Counted from the stretch's first letter, positions 1 through 7,935 are shown. The stretch is DNA of 49,724 nucleotides from Thermoproteota archaeon (GCA_027491415.1 JAOZFH010000008.1:1-49724); one strand, 5' to 3'. Notes: generated by a model not told the origin, from the letters alone. Numbers and translations: made by a program.

Positions 1-13
1 GAGGGGCGGGGGA

Positions 14-1282
14 TCACTTCTTCCCGAAGAGCAGGTAGAACGGCAGGAAGAGGACGAAGGTCAGCGGGTTGGTCCCGTCGCAGATGCTTGAGATCAGAGT
101 CGCGCCCTCGGGAGCCTCGAATCCGGCTGTGATGGCCGCCTGAGTCACGTAGGGCGCCAGGAAGGTACCTATGTACATAGCGGGAATGAGAACTATGGCT
201 CCGATGATTACGGTGTGCACCACGTTGCCCTTTACGATCGGAACCAGCATGCAGACCATGAAGGGCAGTACAGCTAGGTCGGCGAGAGGTAGGAACTTGT
301 TGCCAGGCAGGATGAACGCCAAGCCTATGGTGATGGGTACCAGGATCAGGGCCGCAGCGATGGCGGTCGGATGGCCGATAGCGATGGCAGAGTCCAGCCC
401 GATATACATCTCCCGTCCGCCGTACTTCTCCTCCAGGATCTTCTTGCCGGCCTCAGAGATTGGGACTAGGCCCTCCATCAGTATAGCGACGACCTTTGGC
501 ATCAGGTACATAACGCCAGCCAGGGTCACACCAGTGTTCAGTATGCCAGCGATGTCCTGACCGGCGGCTATGGCCAGCAGGATGCCGATTATGAAGCCTA
601 TGACCATGGGCTCCCCTAAGACGCCCAGCCTCTCCCTGATGGCCTCGGGGTCTGCCTTGACGTCTCTCAGGGGTGGTATGGCGTCGATTAGCTTCTTAAT
701 TGGGATCCCTATTGGTACGTAAGCGGCAGAGAAGCCGTGGGGCAGCGAGATTCCGGGTATCCCGAGCATCTCTTGAACTCCTTCAGCCGTCCAGTCTCCC
801 AGCTTGAACACGATGATCGCGTTTATTGCCGAGGCGATCAGGCCGAGCGGGACGCTGTCGGTGGCCATGGTAACCAGGGAGCCGGTGAAGGCGAAGTGCC
901 AGTAGTTCCAGAAGTCGATGTCCATGGTCTTGGTCAGACCCAGGGCCAGCATGATGATGTTGATGATGAAGTCTATGGGAATCGTCAGGGCTCCCACGAT
1001 CGTGCCCCAGGCGATGGCAGCCGCTGCTGGCCAGCCCACGTCGATGACGGTCAGCTCTATACCAGTCCTCTGCACCATCGCCTGGGCGACGTCGCTCATG
1101 GTACCCCACAGCAGGCCGATAACCAGGTTGATACCCACGAAGCCGCAGGCGATGGTCAGCGCCGCCCTGAAGGCCTTGCTCGCTGGGATCTTGAAGGCTA
1201 GGCCCACTATGAAGAGGATTATCGGTATGGCGACGGTGGCCCCCAGCCCCAAGAACCATTGGACTGCTCCGACGATGTCCAT
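14..1282 (-). CDS. gatC: PTS galactitol-type IIC permease
   Basis: Membrane permease of a phosphotransferase sugar system (EIIC-GAT family); it would carry a polyol or sugar across the membrane while IIB phosphorylates it. The protein is about 422 aa, the usual size of the family, and nearly all hydrophobic segments with no IIA or IIB domain fused. An in-frame ATG lies further upstream at 1324, but I start at 1282 because GGTGAG (1289-1294) sits 6 nt before it and the extra N-terminus is polar. It lies downstream of gatB and gatA but has its own TATA-like CTTTATTAG near 1337-1345. Galactitol is the family name only; the true substrate is unknown. PTS is uncommon in archaea, and no EI or HPr gene is in the window. 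Confidence 0.88.
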   Translation of the reverse strand: MDIVGAVQWFLGLGATVAIPIILFIVGLAFKIPASKAFRAALTIACGFVGINLVIGLLWGTMSDVAQAMVQRTGIELTVIDVGWPAAAAIAWGTIVGALTIPIDFIINIIMLALGLTKTMDIDFWNYWHFAFTGSLVTMATDSVPLGLIASAINAIIVFKLGDWTAEGVQEMLGIPGISLPHGFSAAYVPIGIPIKKLIDAIPPLRDVKADPEAIRERLGVLGEPMVIGFIIGILLAIAAGQDIAGILNTGVTLAGVMYLMPKVVAILMEGLVPISEAGKKILEEKYGGREMYIGLDSAIAIGHPTAIAAALILVPITIGLAFILPGNKFLPLADLAVLPFMVCMLVPIVKGNVVHTVIIGAIVLIPAMYIGTFLAPYVTQAAITAGFEAPEGATLISSICDGTNPLTFVLFLPFYLLFGKK

Positions 1283-1293
1283 CTCACACTCAC

Positions 1294-1316
1294 CAGCCGT
1301 CTGCGCTCGACGGCTG
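1294..1316 (-). promoter_or_regulatory. Leader hairpin abutting gatC RBS
   Basis: Perfect 8-bp inverted repeat CAGCCGTC / GACGGCTG with a 7-nt loop. On the minus strand it lies between the predicted transcription start (about 1315) and the GGTGAG ribosome-binding site, which it touches. It may control translation or mRNA stability of gatC. This is inference from position only. Confidence 0.45.
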
Positions 1317-1355
1317 ACTACCACAATTTCGACTCTTACTAATAAAGTTAGCGAT

Positions 1356-1376
1356 TGTTACAAAAAAGAAAGAGAA
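1356..1376 (-). terminator. T-rich terminator after gatB
   Basis: On the minus strand, downstream of the gatB stop, there is a T-rich run (TTTCTTTTTT) typical of archaeal factor-independent termination. It is followed within 20 nt by the separate TATA-like element of gatC, so gatA/gatB and gatC are probably separate or partly separate transcripts. Confidence 0.45.
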
Positions 1377-1456
1377 GCTCCTCGGCTCGCTGCCTCAAGG
1401 GGGATCCACAAGAGCGGTTTGGGCTGATTTGGGCAACTCAGAGCCTGTAAATTTTT

Positions 1457-1783
1457 TCATAGGTCTGCGGGAGGAGTTATCCCCACCGCCTCGAATATCT
1501 TCTTCAGAGCCTCCTTCTCCCCTATACCCGTCAGGAAAGGAACCCCATTAATCACGGGCTTACCCTTGGCCGCCTTCTCGGAGATTGGGGTGTTGGCGAC
1601 TATCACATCTGGATCGAAGACCTCGATCTTGCCCTGGACCTCGGAGGCCTTACACTGAACTATCGTGACGGGAATCTTCAGCTTGTCAAAGGCCTGCTTG
1701 ATCTTCCCCGCCACGACCGTGGCGGTAGCTATTGCTGTCCCGCAAGCGACGAGGATCTTGATGTCCCGGGGCTTCGTGCCCAT
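1457..1783 (-). CDS. gatB: PTS galactitol-type IIB component
   Basis: Cytoplasmic phosphotransfer protein of 108 aa that accepts phosphate from IIA on a cysteine and passes it to the sugar in IIC. The P-loop-like motif LVACGTAIATATVV carries the expected phospho-cysteine Cys14. Size and fold signature match lone GatB-type proteins. Start ATG at 1783 is supported by GGGGGGAG four bases upstream; a TATA-like GGTTATTAAG at about 1821-1828 suggests its own promoter. It sits between gatA (upstream) and gatC (downstream). Confidence 0.9.
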   Translation of the reverse strand: MGTKPRDIKILVACGTAIATATVVAGKIKQAFDKLKIPVTIVQCKASEVQGKIEVFDPDVIVANTPISEKAAKGKPVINGVPFLTGIGEKEALKKIFEAVGITPPADL

Positions 1784-1831
1784 AAACTCCCCCCGACGCC
1801 CGAGTGGCGACTACCATACTTAATAACCTTT

Positions 1832-2311
1832 CTAAGGCTCCTCCGACTCCTCGGAGGGCGAGAGCCTCTCTCTGAGGATCTGCGCGACTTCTCGCTCGGT
1901 ACGAGCTTTCGTTAGTAAGTCCATCACCCACGGATCCTTGAACACGTCAACGAGCCGCATCAGGGTCTTGATGTAGGAGCTGGGGTCCTTTATGGCCGGC
2001 ATGAACACGATCCGCACTGACACCTCGGACTCCGGGTCGTCCATTCTCCTAAAGGTGACGGGCCTCTTCAGCCTAGCGACCACTAGGGCCGGTTTGTTCA
2101 CGTGCTCGACGCCGGCGTGCGGGAGTGCCGCGTTGACTCCTCCGGCGAGTTCCAGCCCCGTCGGAACGCTCTTCTCTCTCTCAATGGTCGCTTTAACGAA
2201 CGTGTCCTTTACGTAACCCTTCTCCTCTAAAAGCTTACCCAACTTACGAATGACATCCTCTGAGGAGGAGGAGTCCATCTCTAGGACCACCAAGATGTCC
2301 ATGTCCCGCAT
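1832..2311 (-). CDS. gatA: PTS IIA component (fructose/mannitol/galactitol type)
   Basis: Cytoplasmic phosphocarrier that takes phosphate from HPr on a histidine and passes it to GatB. The motif ALPHAGVEHV carries the expected active-site His (His65 from this start), with the family's TG(L/I) stretch before it. An in-frame ATG at 2341 would give 169 aa, but the TATA-like CTTAAAG at 2345-2351 lies only a few bases upstream of it. Transcription should start near 2321, leaving ATG 2311 (or 2302) as the first usable start, giving about 159 aa. Divergent from the OsmC gene. Confidence 0.82.
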   Translation of the reverse strand: MRDMDILVVLEMDSSSSEDVIRKLGKLLEEKGYVKDTFVKATIEREKSVPTGLELAGGVNAALPHAGVEHVNKPALVVARLKRPVTFRRMDDPESEVSVRIVFMPAIKDPSSYIKTLMRLVDVFKDPWVMDLLTKARTEREVAQILRERLSPSEESEEP

Positions 2312-2321
2312 GAGGGCGACC

Positions 2322-2337
2322 GCATACCCGGGTATGC
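2322..2337. promoter_or_regulatory. 16-bp palindromic operator at PTS promoter
   Basis: GCATACCCGGGTATGC is a perfect 16-bp palindrome. It lies at the predicted transcription start of gatA and just upstream of the TATA box used by the divergent OsmC gene. This is a classic place for a repressor of the PTS genes. No regulator gene sits beside it. Confidence 0.6.
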
Positions 2338-2342
2338 ACATT

Positions 2343-2351
2343 CTTTAAGTT
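2343..2351. promoter_or_regulatory. Bidirectional TATA box, gatA / OsmC
   Basis: CTTTAAGT read forward, or ACTTAAAG in reverse, lies 26 nt upstream of the GTG start of the OsmC gene (2374), which would be leaderless. In the other direction it lies about 26 nt upstream of a gatA transcription start near 2321. Confidence 0.5.
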
Positions 2352-2373
2352 TCTGGATACGACAAGTGGCCAG

Positions 2374-2826
2374 GTGGTCCCTTTGTCGATTAAGAAGCCG
2401 GAGGGTCCTCTCGAGTACGAGGCTGAGGCGGTGTGGAACGGCCGAATGGGCGGTGTCGTCACCCTGCCGAGAGGAGATCGGCTCCAAATTGACATGGCAA
2501 CCGAGTTTGGAGGGCTTAACGAGGCCCCCTCTCCGGACGACCTGTTCGCAGCCAGCCTGAGTGGATGCCTGCTAACGACGGCCGTCTGGTTCGCCAAGAA
2601 GATGGAGCTCAATATCACCGAGCTGGCGGTGAAGGTCAAGACGAAGAGCGAGCTCGTGCAGGGAGGCTTCAAGATAACCAGGATCTGGGTGACCATGAAG
2701 GTGGTGGGCCCCCCGAGAGAGAAGGCCGAGCGACTAGCCGATCTTGCGGAGCGGTACTGCCACCTGACTAGGACGCTCAGGGGCTGCGTCGACATCGAGT
2801 TCGCCTTGGAGTATGGTGGAGGGTAA
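2374..2826 (+). CDS. OsmC/Ohr family peroxiredoxin-like protein
   Basis: Small cytoplasmic protein of 150 aa in the OsmC fold family, many of whose members reduce organic hydroperoxides with a cysteine pair. Cys65 (SLSGCLLTTA) and Cys129 (RYCHLTRTL) are at the two conserved cysteine sites, so the redox pair is intact. Substrate is not predictable. Start GTG 2374 is placed by the TATA box 26 nt upstream (leaderless). TTG 2383, preceded by GGTGGT, is an alternative. It overlaps the following cupin gene by 14 nt, so the two are probably co-translated. Confidence 0.85.
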   Translation: MVPLSIKKPEGPLEYEAEAVWNGRMGGVVTLPRGDRLQIDMATEFGGLNEAPSPDDLFAASLSGCLLTTAVWFAKKMELNITELAVKVKTKSELVQGGFKITRIWVTMKVVGPPREKAERLADLAERYCHLTRTLRGCVDIEFALEYGGG

Positions 2827-3187
2827 CCAGTTGCGGCTCAAGGTCGGTCGGTGGGAGAAAGTCCCTGAGGAGGTGGTCTCCTCGGCGAAGGGGCTCTACC
2901 GAAGGTGGCTCATAACCCCGAGGGACGGAGCCCCGAACTTCGCCATGAGGCTCTTCAGGATGGTTCCCGGTGGGGAAACTCCTCCGCACTCGCACGACTG
3001 GGAGCACGAGGTCTTCATACTCTCCGGCAGGGGGAGGGCTACCCTCGACGGGGAGGAGTACGAGCTGAGCTCTGGCACATTTCTGTTCATTCCCGGCGGG
3101 GTCGAACACGCATTCCAAAACGACGGCAGGGAAGACCTGGTGTTCCTCTGCCTGGTCCCGGCGAGCGCCGTCCCGCCGGGCAAGTGA
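2813..3187 (+). CDS. Cupin domain protein
   Basis: Single-domain cupin of 124 aa. Cupin motif 1 is PPHSHDWEHEVFILSG with His59, His61 and Glu64/His65/Glu66 around the metal site; motif 2 is GTFLFIPGGVEHAF with His99. It should bind a divalent metal; whether it is an enzyme or a small-molecule sensor cannot be told. The start ATG lies inside the end of the OsmC gene. It is convergent with the THUMP methylase gene, 8 nt apart. Confidence 0.88.
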   Translation: MVEGNQLRLKVGRWEKVPEEVVSSAKGLYRRWLITPRDGAPNFAMRLFRMVPGGETPPHSHDWEHEVFILSGRGRATLDGEEYELSSGTFLFIPGGVEHAFQNDGREDLVFLCLVPASAVPPGK

Positions 3188-3195
3188 ATCCTCTT

Positions 3196-4374
3196 TTAGG
3201 GCCGAGAGTAGACCAAGACGGCGGCGTCCACGCCGCCATACCTCACGGCCCTCCTCTCCTCAAGCCTGAGCGCGCTCATGGCCCTCTCGAACTTAGGCAA
3301 AGCGGGGCCGCCGAGTATGGCGGAGGCCTTCAGCTCGAGCTTTTCCGCCAGCGCCCTAGCCATCCCCCTGAACGCTGCCTCGATGTCCCTCCTCCGACCG
3401 GTCCTGAGTTCGTACGGCGGGTTGGTTGACAGGGCGCCAATCCTATCCACCCGCTCAGGCAGGAACTCCGCGCTGAACACGGAGAACGTTATGGAGTCCT
3501 GCACCCCAGCCGAGACCGCGTTTCTCGCGGCGCCCGCGACGTGCTTCGGGCTCACGTCGGATGCGAGGATTGCCGGTCGAAAGTACGGCCTCGCCCCGGC
3601 GTCCACCCGGTCTAGTATCTCTTCGACCGGGAGGTCGCGGAACGGCTTTAGAAGTCTGAAGGGCCAGCCCTCTGCCCTCCTCCACGTGCCCGGAGGGATT
3701 CTCTTGGCCGCCAGAGCCGCCTCTATCGGGATGGTCCCACCTCCGCACATCGGGTCGATGAGGGGCGACGACGGGTCCCTCTCTACCTCGGCGAGCCAGC
3801 CGGTCAGCCTGACCAGGGAGTACGCGACCACCGGGCTGAGGGAGGCGGGGTGCTGGTACACCCTGTACCCGCGCTTGTGGAGGCTCTCCCCGACGAGGTC
3901 TATACCGAGCAAGAGCACGCTGCCGGAGACGTAGGCCCTGACGGTTACGTCCGGGCTCTTCAGGTTGGCCCTTATTCTCTCCCCGCTACGCCGGAGGAAG
4001 TGGTCCACCACGGCGGCCCCAACCTCCGCGGCTATCTCCGGGCTCCTGTATGCGTGTTTCCCCGCCCGCTCCGCCCTGACCGCGAACGTCACGTTGGGGT
4101 CGAAGTAGTCTGACCACTCCACCCATCCGGCCATCTCGCCGACCGACGCCAGGTCGCTCGGGTCGACCTTCCCCTCCCCAACTAGGAGGAGTATCCTGTT
4201 GGCCGACCGTATACCGTACACCAGTTCAACCGCCTTCTCGGGTTCTGCGAGGAACCGCACCTTTCCGGGAACGACCGGCCGCGCCGCCCCGCCTATCAGC
4301 TCCTCGATCTCGCTCCTCACCACATCCTCGAGACCCGGAAGGGTGACGGCAAGATACTCGTGCTGGCGTCCCAC
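3196..4374 (-). CDS. THUMP-domain RNA (guanine-N2-) methyltransferase
   Basis: SAM-dependent RNA methylase of 392 aa, resembling the Trm14/TrmN and RlmL-type families that make m2G in tRNA or rRNA. The N-terminal half (about 40-165) fits a THUMP RNA-binding domain. The C-terminal Rossmann domain has the SAM-binding motif DPMCGGGTIPIEAAL (about 206-220) and the catalytic NPPYE (about 317), the form used for exocyclic amino methylation. It follows the ClC gene after 25 nt on the same strand and is probably co-transcribed with it. Exact target base unknown. Confidence 0.85.
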   Translation of the reverse strand: MGRQHEYLAVTLPGLEDVVRSEIEELIGGAARPVVPGKVRFLAEPEKAVELVYGIRSANRILLLVGEGKVDPSDLASVGEMAGWVEWSDYFDPNVTFAVRAERAGKHAYRSPEIAAEVGAAVVDHFLRRSGERIRANLKSPDVTVRAYVSGSVLLLGIDLVGESLHKRGYRVYQHPASLSPVVAYSLVRLTGWLAEVERDPSSPLIDPMCGGGTIPIEAALAAKRIPPGTWRRAEGWPFRLLKPFRDLPVEEILDRVDAGARPYFRPAILASDVSPKHVAGAARNAVSAGVQDSITFSVFSAEFLPERVDRIGALSTNPPYELRTGRRRDIEAAFRGMARALAEKLELKASAILGGPALPKFERAMSALRLEERRAVRYGGVDAAVLVYSRP

Positions 4375-4399
4375 GCGACGACCCCCCGCCGTTCGGCCG

Positions 4400-6160
4400 C
4401 TACATCCTGGCGGCCTCCTCGAGGTCCTTCATGAGGACGGCCCTCTCGTAGGCCTTGACGACATCGGTTCTCGTCAGTATGCCCACGAGCCTCCCGTCCT
4501 CGACGACGGGAAGCCTCCCCACGTCGCACCTCAGCATCTTCAGGAGCGCGTCGTGCACGGACATGGCCGGGGTGACGGTGACCGGCTGCCTGTTCATCAC
4601 GTCCCTCACCCTAACGCGATCCCACTGGCTCGGGTGAATCCTCCTCAAGTCGGCGAAGGCCACCATGCCCACGAGCTTACCCTCCGGGTCCACGACCGGG
4701 AACCCCATGTGATGGGTCCTGAGCATGATCTCGTGGAGTTCCCCCAGCGTTATGTCCGGCTGGACGGTCACGACCTCCCTGACCATGGCGTCGGAGACCC
4801 TCAGCCTGTCCAGCACCTCGAGGCCGACTACGGGAACTCGCTTTCCCCTCTCCTCGATGCGTCTGGTGTAGATCGTGCTCTCCATCAGAATTAGGGAGAG
4901 GAAGTAAGCGGTCGAGCACGAGGCGAGGAGAGATGGGATCAGCTTGTAGTTCCTCCCCAGCTCGGTTATGATCACCACGGCCGTGAGCGGGGCCCTGGCG
5001 GCAGCGGCAAAGGTGGCGGCCATTCCGGCGAGTGCGAACATCTCGGGCGTGCGGAAAACCCCTGGAGAGATCGCGTGGAGTACCTTACCAACCAACGCCC
5101 CGGAGGTAGCTCCGATGAAGAGCGTCGGAGTGAATATCCCGCCCGACCCGCCTGATCCCACGGAAAAAGAGGTTGCGAGTATCTTGACGGCCGTCAGCGT
5201 GAGCAGGAGGTGGAGGGTCCCCTCTCCGGAGAGGATTCTATTAAGACCGTCGAAACCCGGCCCCATGACACCCCATCCCAGACTCCAAAAGGCGAGCAGG
5301 CCACTTAGCAGACCGCCTAGGGCTGGTTTCAGCCACGCGGGGGCGGCCCACGCCTCAAACCGATCCTCAACCTCATAGAGTGTGTCAACCCAGACCCTGG
5401 CCACGGCGGCCGAGAGGGCCCCGAGCGCCAGCAGGGCGACTACCTCCACGGGGTGCGGAAACGGGATGTGCGCCGGTATCAGGATCACCGGCATGGACTT
5501 TCTCAGCGTCCAGGAGACTGAAACCGCGGATATCGACGCTACAAACGCTGGAATGAGTTCAACCGAGTATACTGCCCCCAAGAGTATCTCTAGGCCGAAG
5601 AGAACCCCTCCCAGGGGAGCGTCGAAGGCGGCCGCTATCCCGGCGGAGAGCCCGGCAATCAGGAGGAGCTTCCTCGGCCTGACCGGCACCTTGAGGACCT
5701 CGGCCGCAAAGGAACCCAGACCCGCCCCGACCTGGCCTATCGGGCCCTCCCTGCCAGCGCTTCCGCCGAGACCGATCAGGGCCCCGGACGCGAGTATCCT
5801 CGCCACCGGAACTCTAGGGGATATCCTGCCCTCTTTGAACAGGAAGGCCTCGAGGACGTTTGGAATCCCGTGACCCCTGACGTCGGGCGCGATCTTCCAC
5901 GCGATCACACCGGAGATCAGCCCGCCCGCCGCGGGGGCGAGGATCAACCCCAGGTCGATGAACCCCAGGGTTAACTCCCCCTCAGTCACTTCCAAGAATT
6001 CTCTGAAGATCTCTATGGACTTGTCCAGCGCCACGGCGGAGAGGCCCGATATCGCTCCGATCGCAACGGCGGATAGCTCCAGTTTCCCGTAGCGCCTGGT
6101 GAGTCCAGCGATTCGCCGCCAGAACACCTGCCTCCTTATCTCCCTGTGAGGCTCTAACAT
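4400..6160 (-). CDS. ClC chloride channel/transporter with CBS pair
   Basis: Integral membrane ClC-family protein, 586 aa: a transmembrane domain of about 430 residues followed by a cytoplasmic CBS pair (about 450-586) that may sense nucleotides. Signature motifs are GHGIPNVLEA (about 97-106), GREGP with the gating Glu138, and GGIFTPTLF (about 340-349). At the place of the internal proton glutamate of CLC-ec1, the local sequence is FGLEILL, so the aligned residue appears to be Ile192 rather than Glu. This could mean altered or lost proton coupling. Start ATG 6160. It heads a two-gene unit with the THUMP methylase. Confidence 0.92.
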   Translation of the reverse strand: MLEPHREIRRQVFWRRIAGLTRRYGKLELSAVAIGAISGLSAVALDKSIEIFREFLEVTEGELTLGFIDLGLILAPAAGGLISGVIAWKIAPDVRGHGIPNVLEAFLFKEGRISPRVPVARILASGALIGLGGSAGREGPIGQVGAGLGSFAAEVLKVPVRPRKLLLIAGLSAGIAAAFDAPLGGVLFGLEILLGAVYSVELIPAFVASISAVSVSWTLRKSMPVILIPAHIPFPHPVEVVALLALGALSAAVARVWVDTLYEVEDRFEAWAAPAWLKPALGGLLSGLLAFWSLGWGVMGPGFDGLNRILSGEGTLHLLLTLTAVKILATSFSVGSGGSGGIFTPTLFIGATSGALVGKVLHAISPGVFRTPEMFALAGMAATFAAAARAPLTAVVIITELGRNYKLIPSLLASCSTAYFLSLILMESTIYTRRIEERGKRVPVVGLEVLDRLRVSDAMVREVVTVQPDITLGELHEIMLRTHHMGFPVVDPEGKLVGMVAFADLRRIHPSQWDRVRVRDVMNRQPVTVTPAMSVHDALLKMLRCDVGRLPVVEDGRLVGILTRTDVVKAYERAVLMKDLEEAARM

Positions 6161-6180
6161 CGACCGCGTCCCTCTCGCCT

Positions 6181-6194
6181 CGACAGACCTGTCG
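6181..6194. promoter_or_regulatory. Short palindrome at ClC transcription start
   Basis: CGACAG-AC-CTGTCG is a perfect 6-bp dyad with a 2-nt centre, located where the ClC transcript should begin. It is a possible operator or small leader hairpin. Weak evidence. Confidence 0.3.
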
Positions 6195-6212
6195 GCTTTC
6201 GCCTATCAGGCC

Positions 6213-6223
6213 CTTAATTATTG
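6213..6223. promoter_or_regulatory. Bidirectional TATA box, ClC / DegT
   Basis: CTTAATTATTG lies about 26 nt upstream of ATG 6244 (leaderless start of the DegT gene). On the opposite strand, AATAATTAAG serves the ClC gene with a leader of about 34 nt. Confidence 0.5.
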
Positions 6224-6243
6224 CTCCCCCACTCAACGACCTG

Positions 6244-7395
6244 ATGGGCGTCAGAGTCCCGATCTCCAGGCCGCTGCTCGGAGCAGAAGAAGTGAAGGAG
6301 GTGGAGCTTGTCCTCAAGAGCGGAATGCTGGCGCAAGGGAAGAGGGTGAAAGAGCTGGAAGACGGGTTTGCCGAGTACGTGGGCGCTAGGCACGGCATCG
6401 CAGTGTCCAACGGGACGCTCGCCCTCCTAGTGGCCCTTCAGGCCATGGGGATTGGGCCGGGGGACGAGGTCATCACGACCCCCCTCTCGTTCTTCGCGAC
6501 GGCCTCGACCATTCTCATGACGGGCGCCGTCCCCGTATTCGTTGACATTGACCCGGAGACCTACAACCTCGATCCCGGGCGGGTGGAGGAGGTCCTGTCG
6601 GATCGCACCCGGGCGATAGTTCCGGTCCACCTCTTCGGTCACCCTGTCGACATGGACCCCCTGCTGAAGATAGCTCGGGAGAGGGATCTGCTGATTCTCG
6701 AGGACGCCGCGCAGGCCCACGGAGCTGAGTACAGGGGGAGGAGGGTCGGATCCATCGGCCACGCGGCAGCGTTCAGCTTCTACCCGACGAAGAACATGAC
6801 GACCGCCGAGGGTGGGATGATAACGACGAGCGACGACCGGCTGGCAGAGAGGTGTAGGCTCCTCAGAGACCACGGGCAGGAGTCAAAGTACGTTCACATC
6901 ATGCTCGGAATGAACTGCAGGATGACGGATCTCCAGGCGGCCATAGGGATAGTGCAGCTGAAAAAGCTGGATAGCATGAATGAGAGAAGGCGGGAGATAG
7001 CCAGAACGTACGTAGACGAGCTCGGTGGGCTCGAAGGGATCGAAATGCCAGTTGAACGCCCCTGGGCGAGGCACTCCTGGCACCTCTTTGCGGTCAAGGT
7101 CACCGGCCCGTCGAGGGACAGGCTGGTGGGAGCGCTTCGCGATCGGGGAGTGGATGCCAGGCCGAGTTATCCCATGCCGATATACGAACAGCCGGTGATG
7201 AAGAAGCTGGGGATCAGGGAGTTCGACCCGCTGTGGTTCGCGAGGTCGGGGAGGGGGTTCAAGAGGACAGAGTGCCCGAACGCGGAGAGGCTCGTCGATC
7301 AGCTCCTCCTCCTCCCCATCCATCCCGGAATGAGCGACGAGGACGTCCAACTCGTCACGAGAGCGGTTAAGGAGGCCCTGAGGGAGGTCAGCTGA
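6244..7395 (+). CDS. DegT/DnrJ/EryC1/StrS sugar aminotransferase
   Basis: PLP-dependent aminotransferase of 383 aa that typically puts an amino group on a nucleotide-linked keto sugar for surface polysaccharide or N-glycan building. Conserved features are GTLALLVALQ near residue 57, EDAAQAHGAE with Asp154 and Gln157, and the internal-aldimine Lys183 in SFYPTKNMTTAEGG. Length is normal. It is a single gene with a TATA box 26 nt upstream and overlaps the tail of the convergent S-component gene by 8 bp. Exact sugar unknown. Confidence 0.92.
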   Translation: MGVRVPISRPLLGAEEVKEVELVLKSGMLAQGKRVKELEDGFAEYVGARHGIAVSNGTLALLVALQAMGIGPGDEVITTPLSFFATASTILMTGAVPVFVDIDPETYNLDPGRVEEVLSDRTRAIVPVHLFGHPVDMDPLLKIARERDLLILEDAAQAHGAEYRGRRVGSIGHAAAFSFYPTKNMTTAEGGMITTSDDRLAERCRLLRDHGQESKYVHIMLGMNCRMTDLQAAIGIVQLKKLDSMNERRREIARTYVDELGGLEGIEMPVERPWARHSWHLFAVKVTGPSRDRLVGALRDRGVDARPSYPMPIYEQPVMKKLGIREFDPLWFARSGRGFKRTECPNAERLVDQLLLLPIHPGMSDEDVQLVTRAVKEALREVS

Positions 7396-7888
7396 CCCAC
7401 CTGCTCAGGGCCGCCCTGAGAACTTTGGATAAGGGGACCCCGACCAGAACTCCAGCCGCCGCCTGAAAGAGGTTCCCGGGCAGTTCCGCGACCGCCGCCC
7501 CCGGTCCCAGCAGAACGGCCTCCACGGTGAAGTAGCCCAGCACCATCTCGGCCACCGCGACGGTCGCGCCTGCGATCTCCGCCAACCTCCCCCGGCCCGA
7601 GACCAAGCCGGCTAGGGCGCCCTCAACTCCCTTGATGGCCAGAGTGTAGGGGGCGTAGTGAGCGTATCCAGACAGCAGGTCGGCGAGGGCCGAGCCGACT
7701 CCTCCGCAGAACGCCCCCACCGTGGGACCGAGAGCCAGTCCCAGGGCGATCACCACGGTGTCGCCCAAGTTTATGTATCCCTGAGTCGCCGGAACCGGGA
7801 TCTGCACTACTAGGGTGGTTGCTGCCACGAGGGCGGCGCCCATACCTGCGAAGGCGGCCCAGACGGACCCGTTCCTCGGCCCGGCCAT
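7388..7888 (-). CDS. ECF transporter S-component (vitamin uptake)
   Basis: Membrane substrate-binding subunit of an ECF-type vitamin transporter, about 166 aa with roughly five to six membrane segments. The stretch YINLGDTVVIALGLALGP, then GGVGSALADLL and YTLAIKGVEG, fits the riboflavin/HMP/pyridoxine-like S-component group (PF07155 type). No ECF ATPase or T-component is nearby, so it would use shared modules encoded elsewhere. The open frame continues far upstream, but the promoter evidence (TATA at 7920-7925) places the start at ATG 7888; ATG 7918 is the alternative. Divergent from the threonine-synthase-like regulator, which may control it. Confidence 0.8.
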   Translation of the reverse strand: MAGPRNGSVWAAFAGMGAALVAATTLVVQIPVPATQGYINLGDTVVIALGLALGPTVGAFCGGVGSALADLLSGYAHYAPYTLAIKGVEGALAGLVSGRGRLAEIAGATVAVAEMVLGYFTVEAVLLGPGAAVAELPGNLFQAAAGVLVGVPLSKVLRAALSRWVS

Positions 7889-7905
7889 CGCGAGCACCGA
7901 GGATG

Positions 7906-7935
7906 TATAAGTCAGCATTCTTATATTTGAGTCAG
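7906..7935. promoter_or_regulatory. Interleaved divergent promoters with 20-bp-spaced repeat
   Basis: TATAAG at 7906-7911 serves the rightward gene. CTTATA at 7920-7925 is the TATA box of the leftward gene. They face outward, 8 bp apart, so each gene's transcript starts beyond the other's box. A direct repeat AGTCAG occurs at 7910-7915 and 7930-7935, exactly two helical turns apart. It is a plausible operator controlling both genes. Confidence 0.5.

Noticed and set aside
737-1201. Plus-strand open frames over gatC (also 918-1427)
   Set aside because: They are antisense shadows of an intact permease gene, with composition typical of reverse-frame translation.
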